From Lindgomyces ingoldianus (Eukaryota > Ascomycota > Dothideomycetes > Pleosporales > Lindgomycetaceae), in assembly GCF_010093535.1 (NCBI RefSeq), contig NW_022985162.1, positions 1,016,165 to 1,080,164 of the forward strand: DNA of 64,000 bases. Direction: 5' to 3'. The translations under genes and the position numbers were made by a program. Shown in pieces: positions 10,755 to 20,687 of the stretch. The notes under the pieces were generated by a model. That model saw only the letters and a program-made list of their open reading frames with translations, ran no database searches and was not told where the DNA came from. Each line of letters starts with the position of its first letter. Within the stretch, counting starts at the first letter, position 1.

Positions 10755-12827
10755 GGGGGTACGCAGGTAAATGACATAAGGAGGGGGCTTAGAAGATACA
10801 ATTCTGCATGGCACTTCGGAGTTTTGGTACCTTGCGTTCATTTTACCCGTTAAATACCTTAGCTGCAAAAGCTCACTCACAAACTTGGCACACTTTCCTC
10901 CCCAATTTAGCATCATAGCAGCCTCTCGTGCCGTCTAGAGCAGTGTACAATGCTAACTTCCTCCGCTATGGCCTGAAGCAGTGCTCCTGGCTCTTCTGGA
11001 AGAGGAGACAGTGGTTTATTTAACTCCTTTAGCAAATCTAGCTTATGTTTCTTGACCAAACTCTTCCCCTTTGCGCAGTCCCTGGCTATCTATACGTTCT
11101 GGAGCCCCGCCCTATGAACAAATTCGTTTTGAAGGTAAACTAATTAGCAAATCCTACTTACATAGCCCTTCCCCTTCAATTCATTTCTCGTGACTCCATC
11201 CTTCCTCTTTCGCCTTGATTAGGCGCAATTTTCCCTAAGCCCTGTAACTTAATGATCTGCTTGCGTTCGACTAAATTTACTTATTCAGTTATTTCTGTAA
11301 GTACGGCTCTAGCATTTAAGATTAATGGTTTATGACATGTTGATGGTTGCGTGTGGAATGGGGGTTGAGAGTCATGTTGAAGGCGAACGTTCAGGTAGAA
11401 ATGATCATGGAAGCCACGGAAAGACATGGAAACGGTGCCTAGAGAGCCTTAGCGAAGGATGCTATGATTAAATTGTGCTGCAATAAGGAGGCGCACTTGC
11501 TCATGGACAGGGAATACTGTACACGTCATATTTGCAGCTAGCTAATAAGCAGGGGCAATTCAATCTGTTGTAATTACTCGGTTCCTGTTGCTGCAACTAG
11601 AGAATTTCTCTGATCTACATTATTCCCTTCAATTTCATGTGATAAGATAGAGTGATCGACTAGAAGAGAAATTCAGAGTGGCATGAGAATCATCGCTTTC
11701 CAGCCAAGGACAAACTAGAGTCAGTGTCCTTCAATTATTGCCTTCACAGTATCGTTGTACTAGAATAAGGCTGCATGCACATTCGGAAGAATAAATGCAA
11801 GGCGAGAAAATTGTTACGAGCTGCATTTTCGGCGCGTATCTCCTCCCGGATAGAAGAAGTGCGATTGAAACTTCCTTCTAGCATCCACCCGCGCGTTACG
11901 GTGATGTTTCACATCGTGCACATGTCTAAATGATTGCACACGACATCTCCCGAATGCGTAGTCTCGTTCACTCCTTCAGGCACGATGAGGAAAGTGGAGA
12001 TTGCCGGCGCTCTTCACGGTGACACCGGCGGCTTTTGCACCAAGAGCCTGGAGAATTCGTCGCCCCTCGGCTTGTGCTCACCCCTCCTTCGGACTTCAGG
12101 GCTGATAAATAAGATTTGGGCTTAGGAGAGATGATAAGATAGGGTTGTATGTATCTGGATAGCTGACTGCACATGTCATCCACAGCGGATATTTCGACAG
12201 AGAAAGCTTGTGGTGGGTCTAAGCGAGCCAGCCTTGTGCCTCTATTTGAAGCTTATCTGGCAGGAGGTTAATATCCCGTGCAGATGGTGTTGACCGTTTT
12301 GGCTGCGAGCGATGCGCGGAGCCGGGGTGTCAGGCGCCACACGTTTCGAAACGACCGCGCCGGGAACCTTTGAGTGAACGACCTGCTCTTTTCTCCCTCC
12401 GCCATTTGTCGCCGGTTGAAAAAGTCCCCCTCTCGCACGACTGCTAGCTGACACACTTCATCACCTGTCATGCAGGAACCCGCAATCTTTTTCGTCTCCT
12501 ACATGAGGGCTGTCTGCAGGGGAAACATTCTTTTAGGATTTGGGAAATTGCGGTAATGTGAGTGGTTCTTCGGTGTTGGAGGCACAGTTGGTGGCCCAAG
12601 AAATATTTTAACAAAGGGTCCCCTGTGAGCACACTCTTTCACCACCGCTTTGCCTTGTGCTTCAGTCTCAGTTTACCTTTTGTTTGTTTCTCCAGGTTTG
12701 AAACCTGTGCCATTCCTTTGTTGCGTCTTTTCACCGTCACTCTTTTCAAGTACGATTCCAAGTCTCTCCTTCAACCACACGGCATCGTCTCCAATTGCAA
12801 AACTCCACAATTCCATACTCTAGCAGT
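10755..12827. other. Intergenic region, 2.1 kb
   Basis: AT-rich between 10900 and 11900, with no frame of convincing length and no repeat with recognisable ends. The last 300 bases serve as promoter of the DUF1996-WSC gene (pyrimidine-rich tracts before the ATG). Confidence 0.5.
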
Positions 12828-14434
12828 ATGAAGTCACTTCTCTTTGGCCTGGTCGCCTCTCTTGCTGTTCCAGCTAGCAGCACCTTTGTTGTCCAATGCT
12901 ACAGCCGTCTCTTTGATCAACGTGCTGATCCCGTTGTCAGCCCTGGGGTCGCTGCAAGCCATGTGCACACCATTTCCGGTGGAAATGGCTTCAACTTCTC
13001 TATGGACTATAACAAAGCCCGTGCATCAAAGTGTTCTACCTGCAACATCAAGCAGGACTTGTCTAACTACTGGTCGCCGAAACTGTATTTCCATGTGCAG
13101 AATGGGAGCTTCTTGAGTGTCCCTATTATTGGGGATACAAGTGGGGGAAATATGGGCGGCATGGCCATCTACTACCTGTAAGTGATGGCACTTGACTCGC
13201 ACATTGAGTGTGATATACAATGCGTGCGTATGCTCATCAACTCTAGGACGCGCTCCGGCCCTGACAACGACAAGCTGAAGGCCTTCCCTCCCGGCTTCCG
13301 CATGCTTGCTGGTGACTCAAGCAAACGAGTCGCAACTGATGACTTTGCCGGCCGCGCTGTATCCCATAAGTGCGTGGGGGGCTCTGGACCAGATACTAAG
13401 GGTCTTCCAACCCAGAAGTGCGACCAGATCCGTGTCCAAGTCACATTCCCATCGTGTTGGGACGGAAAGAACACAGACTCCTCGGACCACAAGTCTCATG
13501 TTGCGTACCCCAAAGATGGAAACTATGATGGTGGTCGGTGCCCATCAAGCCACCCCGTTCATTTGGTGACCCTCTTCTATGAGGTTTACTACGACACTAA
13601 AGGATTTAAGAATATGTGGTATGGTGACAAGCAGCCGTTCGTCTTTGCCAATGGAGACGCCACCGGATATGGCTACCATGGCGATTTTGTAAGTCTCCTC
13701 AATTCCCCATTTCCTTCCAGATCACCCTCGCTTACACCCTCATTTAGGTGAACGGCTGGGACACTACAGTTCTCCAGAAGGCACTTGACAACTGCGTTGA
13801 CGGCACACCGAACTGCCCGGCCCAAACCTTCGGCGACTTCCGCTCTCAAGGCGAAGCCCAAGCCTGCAAACTGCCCTCGATGATCAACGAGCAAGTTTCT
13901 GGCGTCCTTCCCACCCTTCCTGGATGCAACCCTGTGACTCTCGGTCCTGCACCCGCTTCTCCCCAATCAAACTGCCTCGCTCCAAAGGTCTCGGTAGCGA
14001 CGCCCCAAAGCATGGGCTACGTCGATGTAACCAAGAGCAAGCAATGGAAGTACATCGGCTGTGGCAAAGACGACAGCGGAAAGCGAACGCTTTCACAAGC
14101 CCAAACTTCAAGCAACAGCATGACGGTCGAGACTTGCATTGATTTCTGTAAGAGCAAGAATACGCAGTACGCGGGACTTGAGTATTCCGGCGAATGCTAT
14201 TGTGGAAATAGTGTCGCTGCTGACCGGGCGCCTGTTAAAGGTTCGGTGGGCAATTGCTTGATGAAGTGCAATGGCAATAAAGACCAGGTCTGTGGCGGGG
14301 CAGCCGCGATTAGCTTGTATCAAGCTTGCAGTGGTGGAGCGTGCTCGAATGCCGTCAAGAGGGAGAGTAGGCTGCTATCGGCCCTGGAGCATACAAGTGC
14401 GAATGCAGTCCGGGACGCCACTGTGCTGGAGTGA
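12828..14434 (+). CDS. Secreted DUF1996 and WSC-domain protein
   Basis: Exons 12828-13177, 13247-13688 and 13748-14434 join in frame to 492 residues (introns GTAAGT..CTCTAG and GTAAGT..TTTAG). A signal peptide (MKSLLFGLVASLAVPASS) leads into a DUF1996 domain of about 280 residues with the family's features: DPVVSPGVAASHVHTISGG near the start, the CSTCNIKQDLSNYWSPKLYF block, and HLVTLFYEVYYD. The C-terminal 100 residues form a WSC carbohydrate-binding domain (YIGCGKDD, CIDFCKSKNTQYAGLEYSGECYCG given here in two parts only as motif, and QVCGG). Proteins with this pair are extracellular and thought to bind wall glucans; no catalytic function is established for DUF1996. The start at 12828 is chosen because the signal peptide begins there. 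Confidence 0.9.
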
Positions 14435-14481
14435 GTGGCATCATGCCAAAAACGGCTGGCTTAAGGCATGGCTCGGTCGCG

Positions 14482-14570
14482 CTCTTCTCTTCGCTTCTCT
14501 TCGCTTCTCTTCTCTTCACTTCACTTCTCTTCGCTTCACTTCACTTCACTTCACTTCACTTCACTTCACC
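14482..14570 (+). repeat. Pyrimidine-rich tandem repeat (TTCAC/TTCTC)
   Basis: An imperfect array of five-base units begins as CTTCT/CGCTT variants and becomes a pure run of about ten TTCAC copies. It lies about 50 bases past the WSC stop codon, so it probably falls in the 3' UTR. Confidence 0.9.
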
Positions 14571-15542
14571 TTGGCTTTGACTTGGCTGTGGCCAGCCAAC
14601 TGCTCCCCACTTCTCTTCAACTCTGACTTCTGTTCTTCTTGATGCTGGAAATGTCATTTTATCATTACCCCTTCTTTCCTGTATATATTTATCCATTCGC
14701 TTCAGCCTTCCCTTGCAAGGACATCTTCCGCTATAGTTTTCTAGACCGCACGGCACTTGTGAAGCTTTTAGGGGCACACAAGTCATGAAGAGCCTAGTTG
14801 ATTTTTCAAGGAGTGTATCTGAAGGTCTATATGCGCAAGGGGGCTAGCTAGGCTGTATGATTCTAAGCACACGATATATAACTATATCAGGCAGCGAGCA
14901 ACATTAGACAGCAGCTGTAACTACAAACAACATTCAAGTTGTACGAGCAAGAAAAGCAATGAAATCCCACGGGGAGAGGCTCCACGTGGCTGCTTCCTTA
15001 TACCAGTTACCAAATCGCTTCCTTAACGTCTCAGTGACATGGGCCCTATGAACGAAAATAACAGTGAATTGAAGCGTCACATGACAGGTCCTATAGTGGC
15101 TAGCCTCGATGGCTATTATCGAATCCACTGAGACCAAACACTGGAGTATCACCTCTTGCGTCATCTGTGCGAAGGTCGAAGGTCCTCAATCCCGACCCGT
15201 GAAACACGATCGATCGTTCACGTGAAACTACATCTTTAGGGCCCGGATTCGGTCAATCGCCATGCCTCGACTCTAGCGTACACATGGCAACTAACGGCGA
15301 GACCCGCCGGGAAACGATTGCCACCATGATTGCCATGCCCCATGGCACTTCCTCGCTCGCACAAAACACGCATGGTTACAACCTGCTCTCTCAGACGAAT
15401 CATGTTGGAATCTGTGGTGCTCGGTGGGACGCCAGGTAGGCTAAGGCCAACAGTGGGCAGTGGCTCCACCGCAAATTCCCCGCAACACAGATCGGTGCCC
15501 TTTGTCTGGATGTGAATGGAGGCATTTGTGCTTCGAACCTGG

Positions 15543-15552
15543 TTTGTGCTGA
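15543..15552 (+). promoter_or_regulatory. Candidate Ace1/Amt1-type copper response element
   Basis: TTTGTGCTGA fits the HTHNNGCTGD consensus bound by copper-sensing activators of yeast metallothionein genes. It lies 240 bases upstream of the metallothionein ATG. The consensus is short, so a chance match is possible. Confidence 0.4.
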
Positions 15553-15648
15553 TCCAATCGGGACTGGTTAGGTGGGTTGATTGGGAAAATGGTGGGCCGT
15601 GCGGGAGGCAATGGATCCCGTGAACCGCACAAAGAGCGCAGATGGAGG

Positions 15649-15655
15649 TATATAA
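15649..15655 (+). promoter_or_regulatory. TATA box of the metallothionein gene
   Basis: TATATAA lies 137 bases before the ATG, with a pyrimidine-rich leader after it. A strong TATA box suits a highly inducible gene. Confidence 0.6.
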
Positions 15656-15791
15656 CACTTTTGACCATCGGTTAGAATCTTTTTTATTTCTTCCTTTGTC
15701 ACATCATCACATCGACACGCTACAATAAAAACTCACACTCAAACTCAAATCCCACCCTACCTTTGCATACCTACCAACCTACCAAAACATC

Positions 15792-15949
15792 ATGGGTAAC
15801 TGCGGCTGTGCTACTTCCGGAACCTGCAACTGTGGCTCTGGCTGCTCTTGCGATAACTGCCCTGTACGTTTCATCAGCCGTCATCTCCCTCCTATCGTCC
15901 CCTCTTAGTGATATGCATAACTGATGGGTACGGACGGTAGCATAAATAA
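15792..15949 (+). CDS. Copper metallothionein, 26 residues
   Basis: Exon 1, 15792-15863, encodes MGNCGCATSGTCNCGSGCSC followed by DNCP. A 77-bp intron (GTACGT..GGTAG, branch-like CTGAT) leads to a nine-base exon CAT AAA TAA, so the protein ends HK. Seven cysteines at residues 4, 6, 12, 14, 18, 20 and 23 have exactly the spacing of the Neurospora crassa copper metallothionein, which binds Cu(I) in one cluster. A nearer AG in the intron (15908) would instead give an immediate TGA and a 24-residue protein; both forms keep all cysteines. The small, glycine-serine-rich, cysteine-repeat composition leaves little doubt about family. The Ctr copper importer lies 720 bases away, in convergent orientation. 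Confidence 0.92.
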
Positions 15950-16667
15950 ATGATGGACGTTACATCATGAGAAAAAGTGTCCGGGGAGGCTGCATGGGGG
16001 CAGGTTCTGTCTGTGTGATGTACTAAAATGAAATCAATCGCTTAGGTTGGAGTAATGCGATGGATTAAGGGGGAAGATTGCCGTGGAAGTGGGGATTGAG
16101 GAAGGGTTGGGTGTTGGGATGGATATATTGGGTACTAGGTTGGTAGCACTTGCTTCAGTACGACGATGATAATCTAAAATGAGTTATTTGCAAAGTTTGA
16201 AGCATGAGTGCAGATTGCCACACTCAACCTGTGATTACCGCAAATGTTGCTCTGTGGAGGGTGGCACTGGCAGTAGAACCCACAACCATCTGATTCAAGA
16301 CGGATATTAGCATCCCCTCGACAAACTCTTGAATTCTAGCAAAGAAGCTTAGCTGTCCCTATTATGTGTTGTAGTATGCAATAACAACGCTCTGCTGTTC
16401 AATTTTCCTCGCAAGCCCGTTTGCAGATTCGACGCGCGGAATGCCACCGTCCTCACATACATGGTCGCAATAACTGGAGTAAGACGAATGGACTTTTATT
16501 CCAACTTCCTCGTCCAATAGAATTCTAGTTGGATATGCCATCGACCTAAACTTTCGATTACGATTAACTCGGTGTATTGCCTTACTCTTGTCTCTCCACA
16601 ACCGTCAACCCCCTTCCACCTCTAACCCCGGTATCCATCCCTTCTACCCACTCCATTAGACACTCCG
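15950..16667. other. Convergent spacer between metallothionein and copper transporter
   Basis: 3' regions of both copper genes. No gene or structured element recognised. Confidence 0.5.
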
Positions 16668-17471
16668 TCACCCACAGCACACAGTAACCTCCTCCTGCAG
16701 CCGATCACTTGCCCCACCTCCAACTTTAAAGCTCTCCCACCCGAAGATAAAGTACCCGATGTACGCACCAATGAAGATGCAAATGATGATATATCCGTTA
16801 TAGTACATAGCCAGCAACATAATGAAATACGCAACGGCGAACTGCAGCATATGCAACAGCGCTCGGATCGCCTGCTGTAAGACATTCGGGCGGAATGTTG
16901 CCTGTGGTGCTGGGTGGCAGGCTGAGGCGGCGGCTGACGTCGTTGGGGCCTTGGGTTTGGCGCCGTCGTGCGAGGAGGTGGATGAGGTGGATGCTGTGAC
17001 AGCACCGTTGGAAGAGGCGAGTGAGCGTGTGTGTTGGGAGACGATGAAGCGGTCGTATTCTTTTCCAGCCCGGCGGAGGAATTCGAGGACGACGACGAGC
17101 AGGATTACGCCGATGCAGGAGCCGGCGAACATGCCTTTGCTGGTTATGTGCCAGGATTTTGCGATAAAGCCTGGACCATGTGTAAGAATTGTTCACTTCC
17201 GGTTTCAGAGGGCGTGGGCAGTGCTGAAGAGGACATACACGAATCGACAGTGTACCAATTCCACAACATCTGCGGAGCAGGTTGTTAGCTACTCGATCCG
17301 GGGTAGGTAGTCTGGAAGACTGACAGAGATCTTGCAGCTCCCTCCCATACTCATTGAATGCATGCCAGTACTAGATGCCATTGCTGCCATTCCAGTGCCC
17401 GTCGTCGACATGGCCATCGCCATGGTTGGGGTTGCCGAGCCCGTGGACATGCCTGACATTGACATATCCAT
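16668..17471 (-). CDS. Ctr-family copper transporter
   Basis: Three exons, 17471-17325, 17269-17239 (only 31 bases) and 17170-16668, join in frame to 226 residues. The outer N-terminus is methionine-rich (MDMSMSGMS, MAMAMS, MHSMSMGGSC), as in high-affinity Cu(I) importers. The splice joints give [31 protein letters not shown], the conserved entry to the first membrane helix, which supports the micro-exon. Helix 2 holds the MLLAM (MxxxM) copper filter and helix 3 has GAYIGYFIFG (GxxxG packing). The tail ends in VTVCCG, whose cysteine pair resembles the cytosolic copper hand-off motif. It should act as a plasma-membrane or vacuolar trimer. A TTTGCTC motif in its promoter suggests induction by copper starvation (inference). 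Confidence 0.93.
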
Positions 17472-17614
17472 TGTGGAAAATGTTTTGTACTGTGAAGGGG
17501 GAATATAAAGTAGTATTGAAGCCTATGGAGTAGAGCTGAGGTAGTGTAAATAATGATGAGTGCGTTCCAATGTTCAGATGAATTGATGGATGCTCTACAG
17601 CAGGAGCCACAGAG

Positions 17615-17621
17615 GAGCAAA
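17615..17621 (-). promoter_or_regulatory. Candidate Mac1-type copper-starvation element
   Basis: Read on the gene's strand this is TTTGCTC, the core of the yeast Mac1 element found before CTR genes. It is 144 bases upstream of the transporter ATG. A second, weaker TTGCTC lies a few bases away. A seven-base motif can arise by chance. Confidence 0.4.
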
Positions 17622-19103
17622 GTGAAAAGAGCAAGCTCAATGGAGTAGGGAAACCAACTTGGATTGATTCGAGACGTTAAGCACAGAAAACAGAGCAGGA
17701 AGCAAACGGAGCCAGGGTCATTGAGGGCGGAAACCCGCTCACTCATATATCCCCCTCCCACATCTCTGGTAGGTACCCACCAAAGCTCCTCAACCAACAG
17801 ACTGACCGGACCCCTCCCAGTCCTACCCAACAGCCTGACACAAACCCAGCCGAGCTCTTTCTCACAGCAGCCACCGCCGAACAAGGTTCCTGGCAGACAG
17901 GCCTTCACGCCGTGCGACACCACGGTGGAAGTGGAAGCAGGCGTGGTGGTGTGGTTGGCGCGGTGTCGGGCCCGGCCCGTTTCCCAGTTCAGGCTCGACG
18001 AGCGCATTTGCGCAAGTTCTTGGCAGCGCCGCCGTGAGCATGTTCTTCCGTATACGAATACAGAATCCCAAATCCCACGACGCAAGCCTGTTCATGGGAT
18101 GTCGGTGGTGAGATGTTAGGATAACTGCTGTATTGGAAAAGACCTGGAAGGTAGATTACTTGGATTTGTGTTGGGTATGCACGTGCAAGGGAATATTAAT
18201 TAGGGAAACGTGTGATAGATTGCTCGTTGCTCGTGTGTGCAGGTGTAAGCGATCGCTTGTGTTCTTGGAAGCCGAGGCGGAAGGATTCGAGCTTTGATAT
18301 GCGACCGGTGGTAATGTTGGTGAGCCGTGAGCTATGCAGGTGAGCTGGGAGCATTATTGGCATGCTGGGACGTACGATCGAATAAGACAGGGTTTGAAAG
18401 ATAACAGCGTTCTGGCTCTGTTATCTTGTTTCCCAGTACTACCTTGGATAGTGTACCTCCCTGCTAATTTTTCGTGTTGCGGCACCCACTCAGTCTATGT
18501 GCTTTGGCTATCCTCTTTCCCCATCGTTCGAACTAACTATCAAGGATCCTTAAAACATCTCATGTGATGGGATGATGGCATATGCACGAAGTTCTAAGAA
18601 TGTTCCTATTCGTTTCTACCATCTGTTCTAAGTTGCACGGGCCTTTGACGAAGCCGGAACAGAACTACGGATCCATAGCCCATAAGCAAAAGGCGCGCAC
18701 TTGATGGAACCGATTAGCCTGCATGTTTAAACGGTAAAGGGAATAACAGGGGTTAGATTTAGAATATAAATTTGTGTTCTCTCACTACTTTCCCGAGGTT
18801 TGGTAAGGCTTGACAAAATCAATACCCCCGGCTCATTGTAGCATGCGCTAACGTGCTATACTACTAGCATGCCCATCGCACACAAGAGTATTACAACCAA
18901 TGTTATTTCTCTTCTTTCACGCTTCTCGACCGATGTGGTGCTTTTGCTGAATCATTGGAGCTACGATCACCTTTCTCTTAAGTTCTTATAGGATATCAGG
19001 TTCTCCATAAAGAGTTGTCCCTCTGAACCATAGTCCATCCACGGTGAGTATCCGCGAAACTCCCACACGTAAGCCGCACATCAGTCGCTGTAATTCCACC
19101 AGT
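17622..19103. other. Intergenic region, 1.5 kb
   Basis: Promoter side of the copper transporter, then sequence without recognised genes up to the 3' end of the DJ-1-like gene. Long frames on the minus strand at 17351-18085 are out-of-frame shadows of the transporter and its GC-rich upstream sequence. Confidence 0.45.
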
Positions 19104-19984
19104 TCATCTTGAGCCCGCAGTGGCAGTCGTCTCATTCCTAGCGAAAGGATCCCAGCTCGGATCCGTATGTCTCTCATACTCCATCAGTTTCGCGATAAAC
19201 GTCGCATTCTCCTTTCCATAGTATGTCTCCACGAACGAAAGCATAAGGTCCAGTCCTGCTGTTACACCCGAGGAGCTCCAGATCGGGGGTGTGCCGGACT
19301 CGTCGATGACCCATCGCGCGTGGGGAATCCAGGTTGTATTGGGACCAAATGGGATGATATTTGGCCAAGATGTCTTGTTAGTGGTTGCCTGTCCGGTCCA
19401 TGTTAGTATGCGTCAGTATCAACTGCTAACATAGAGGAGATCGGTTCTCAACCTTTTTCCCATTCAGAATTCCAGCTCGAGCGGCCAAACCAGCGCCAGT
19501 GCAGATTGTGATGACATGCTTAGCATTCGGGGTTGTCTCCCGGATATACTTCAGCGTCGAGTTCAGATACGGTGACCGGATGCCAGGACCTCCAGGCACA
19601 ATCAGGACGTCAAATTCCTTAGGTGCTGTTTCAAAGGTGTGTGCGGTAGGTAGCGTGTACCAAACAGAAGAGTTGTATGGGTTCATCATAGCTGACATTG
19701 GGGCTGTGGTAACTGGGTCGTTGGTCTCGGAAATTAGGAAAATATCGATCTTGTGCATGTTGGAAACCATCTGGAGCACCTCAATAGGCGCGTAGACATC
19801 CAAGGTGTCGAATGCTCGAAAGAGGACAATACCATATGACTGGGGCTTGATGCCGTTGGCGACTTTGAAAAGTGAGCCCAAGATCTGCTTCATGTCCTTC
19901 CAACCCCAACTTACACGCAGTAGATTCTGCGAACACGAGGCTGAATATCCACAGACATGCGCCGAGAATAAATTTGGCCCCCAT
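19104..19984 (-). CDS. Secreted DJ-1/PfpI (ThiJ) superfamily protein
   Basis: Best model: exons 19984-19915, 19862-19453 and 19388-19104, 254 residues. A signal peptide (MGAKFILGACLWIFSLVFA) precedes the domain, which starts SYGIVLFRAFDTLDVYAPIEVL. It has the family's nucleophile elbow, VITICTGAGLAARAGIL, with the catalytic cysteine about half-way. After the last intron (GTTGAG..TACTAAC..GACAG) come ATTNKTSW, PHARWVIDESGTPPIWSSSGVTAGLDL and a short glycosylated-looking tail (RNETTATAG). The first intron (GTAAGT..TCAAAG, 52 bp) fits the frame but its acceptor is weak, so the joint after the signal peptide is tentative. Members act as hydrolases or amidases on unknown substrates. It lies 704 bases downstream of the isocyanide synthase on the same strand and might belong to that cluster. 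Confidence 0.82.
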
Positions 19985-20687
19985 AGTGAACGGTTGCGAC
20001 GCAATGTAGAAGAAGGAGAATAGACAAGAGAAGGTGAAAAGTGGCACTAGACTCCATGATTACCGTCATTCTTCTACTTCGACCCTTCTCCGATTAACCT
20101 CCATGTACACCGTAGAATAGAGGTCATGTGAGGTTCAAAATAATGTTTACCCGGTTTCCCAAATTGCGCGAAGTCTTGTAAAGTACTTTAGGCAAGGGCA
20201 AGGGGACGGAATGCGCTACTGTGGTAGTATAACTTGCGGGGAACGACCAGTTTCCCGTCTCTTGGAAGAACAAACGGTCCAGTCGGTAGAAGTTGCAAAG
20301 ATTTGAGCACGTTTCTAAATGAATAGGAGGGCTTAGGGCGTATAATTGTGTGGTTAGAACGCAGAAATGAAGGGTGAGGCGGGTGGCCTAAGCTTTCTTT
20401 TGGTCATGCCTTCCGAAGGGCCGAGGGTGGAACGAAACAAAGGAAAGCAGCCTGCCTCCAACAACACCGCTCCAATACGCGCTCACGTCCGTCTTTCTGC
20501 CAAAACAGTAACGAAGTTTTACTATATCTGTCTGCTAATCCAAGTGCTGAGTGACGCCAGATCGGTCGCAACCTGAACGCCAAAGCCCGGACTGCCCTCT
20601 TTTGCGGGATGTCACTCGCTGGTAGTAACTCTTCTTAAAGAAATCCAATGAGGGACGGAAGAAAAATTATGGGGTAAGGAAACAAGG
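19985..20687. other. Intergenic region
   Basis: Between the 3' end of the isocyanide synthase and the start of the DJ-1-like gene, both on the minus strand. No gene recognised. Confidence 0.5.

Larger units (their letters stand above)
14571..15791. other. Intergenic region upstream of the metallothionein
   Basis: No gene recognised. The last 600 bases are the metallothionein promoter. A partly symmetrical stretch around 15199-15228 (GTGAA..CGATCGATCG..TTCAC) is noted without known function. Confidence 0.5.

Noticed and set aside
16822..17310. 162-codon plus-strand ORF across the copper transporter
   Set aside because: Antisense shadow of the Ctr exons, with no protein-like features.
17351..18085. 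Long minus-strand ORF (244 codons) overlapping the copper transporter start
   Set aside because: It is out of frame with the well-supported Ctr exon and has no domain signature; its length comes from biased base composition.
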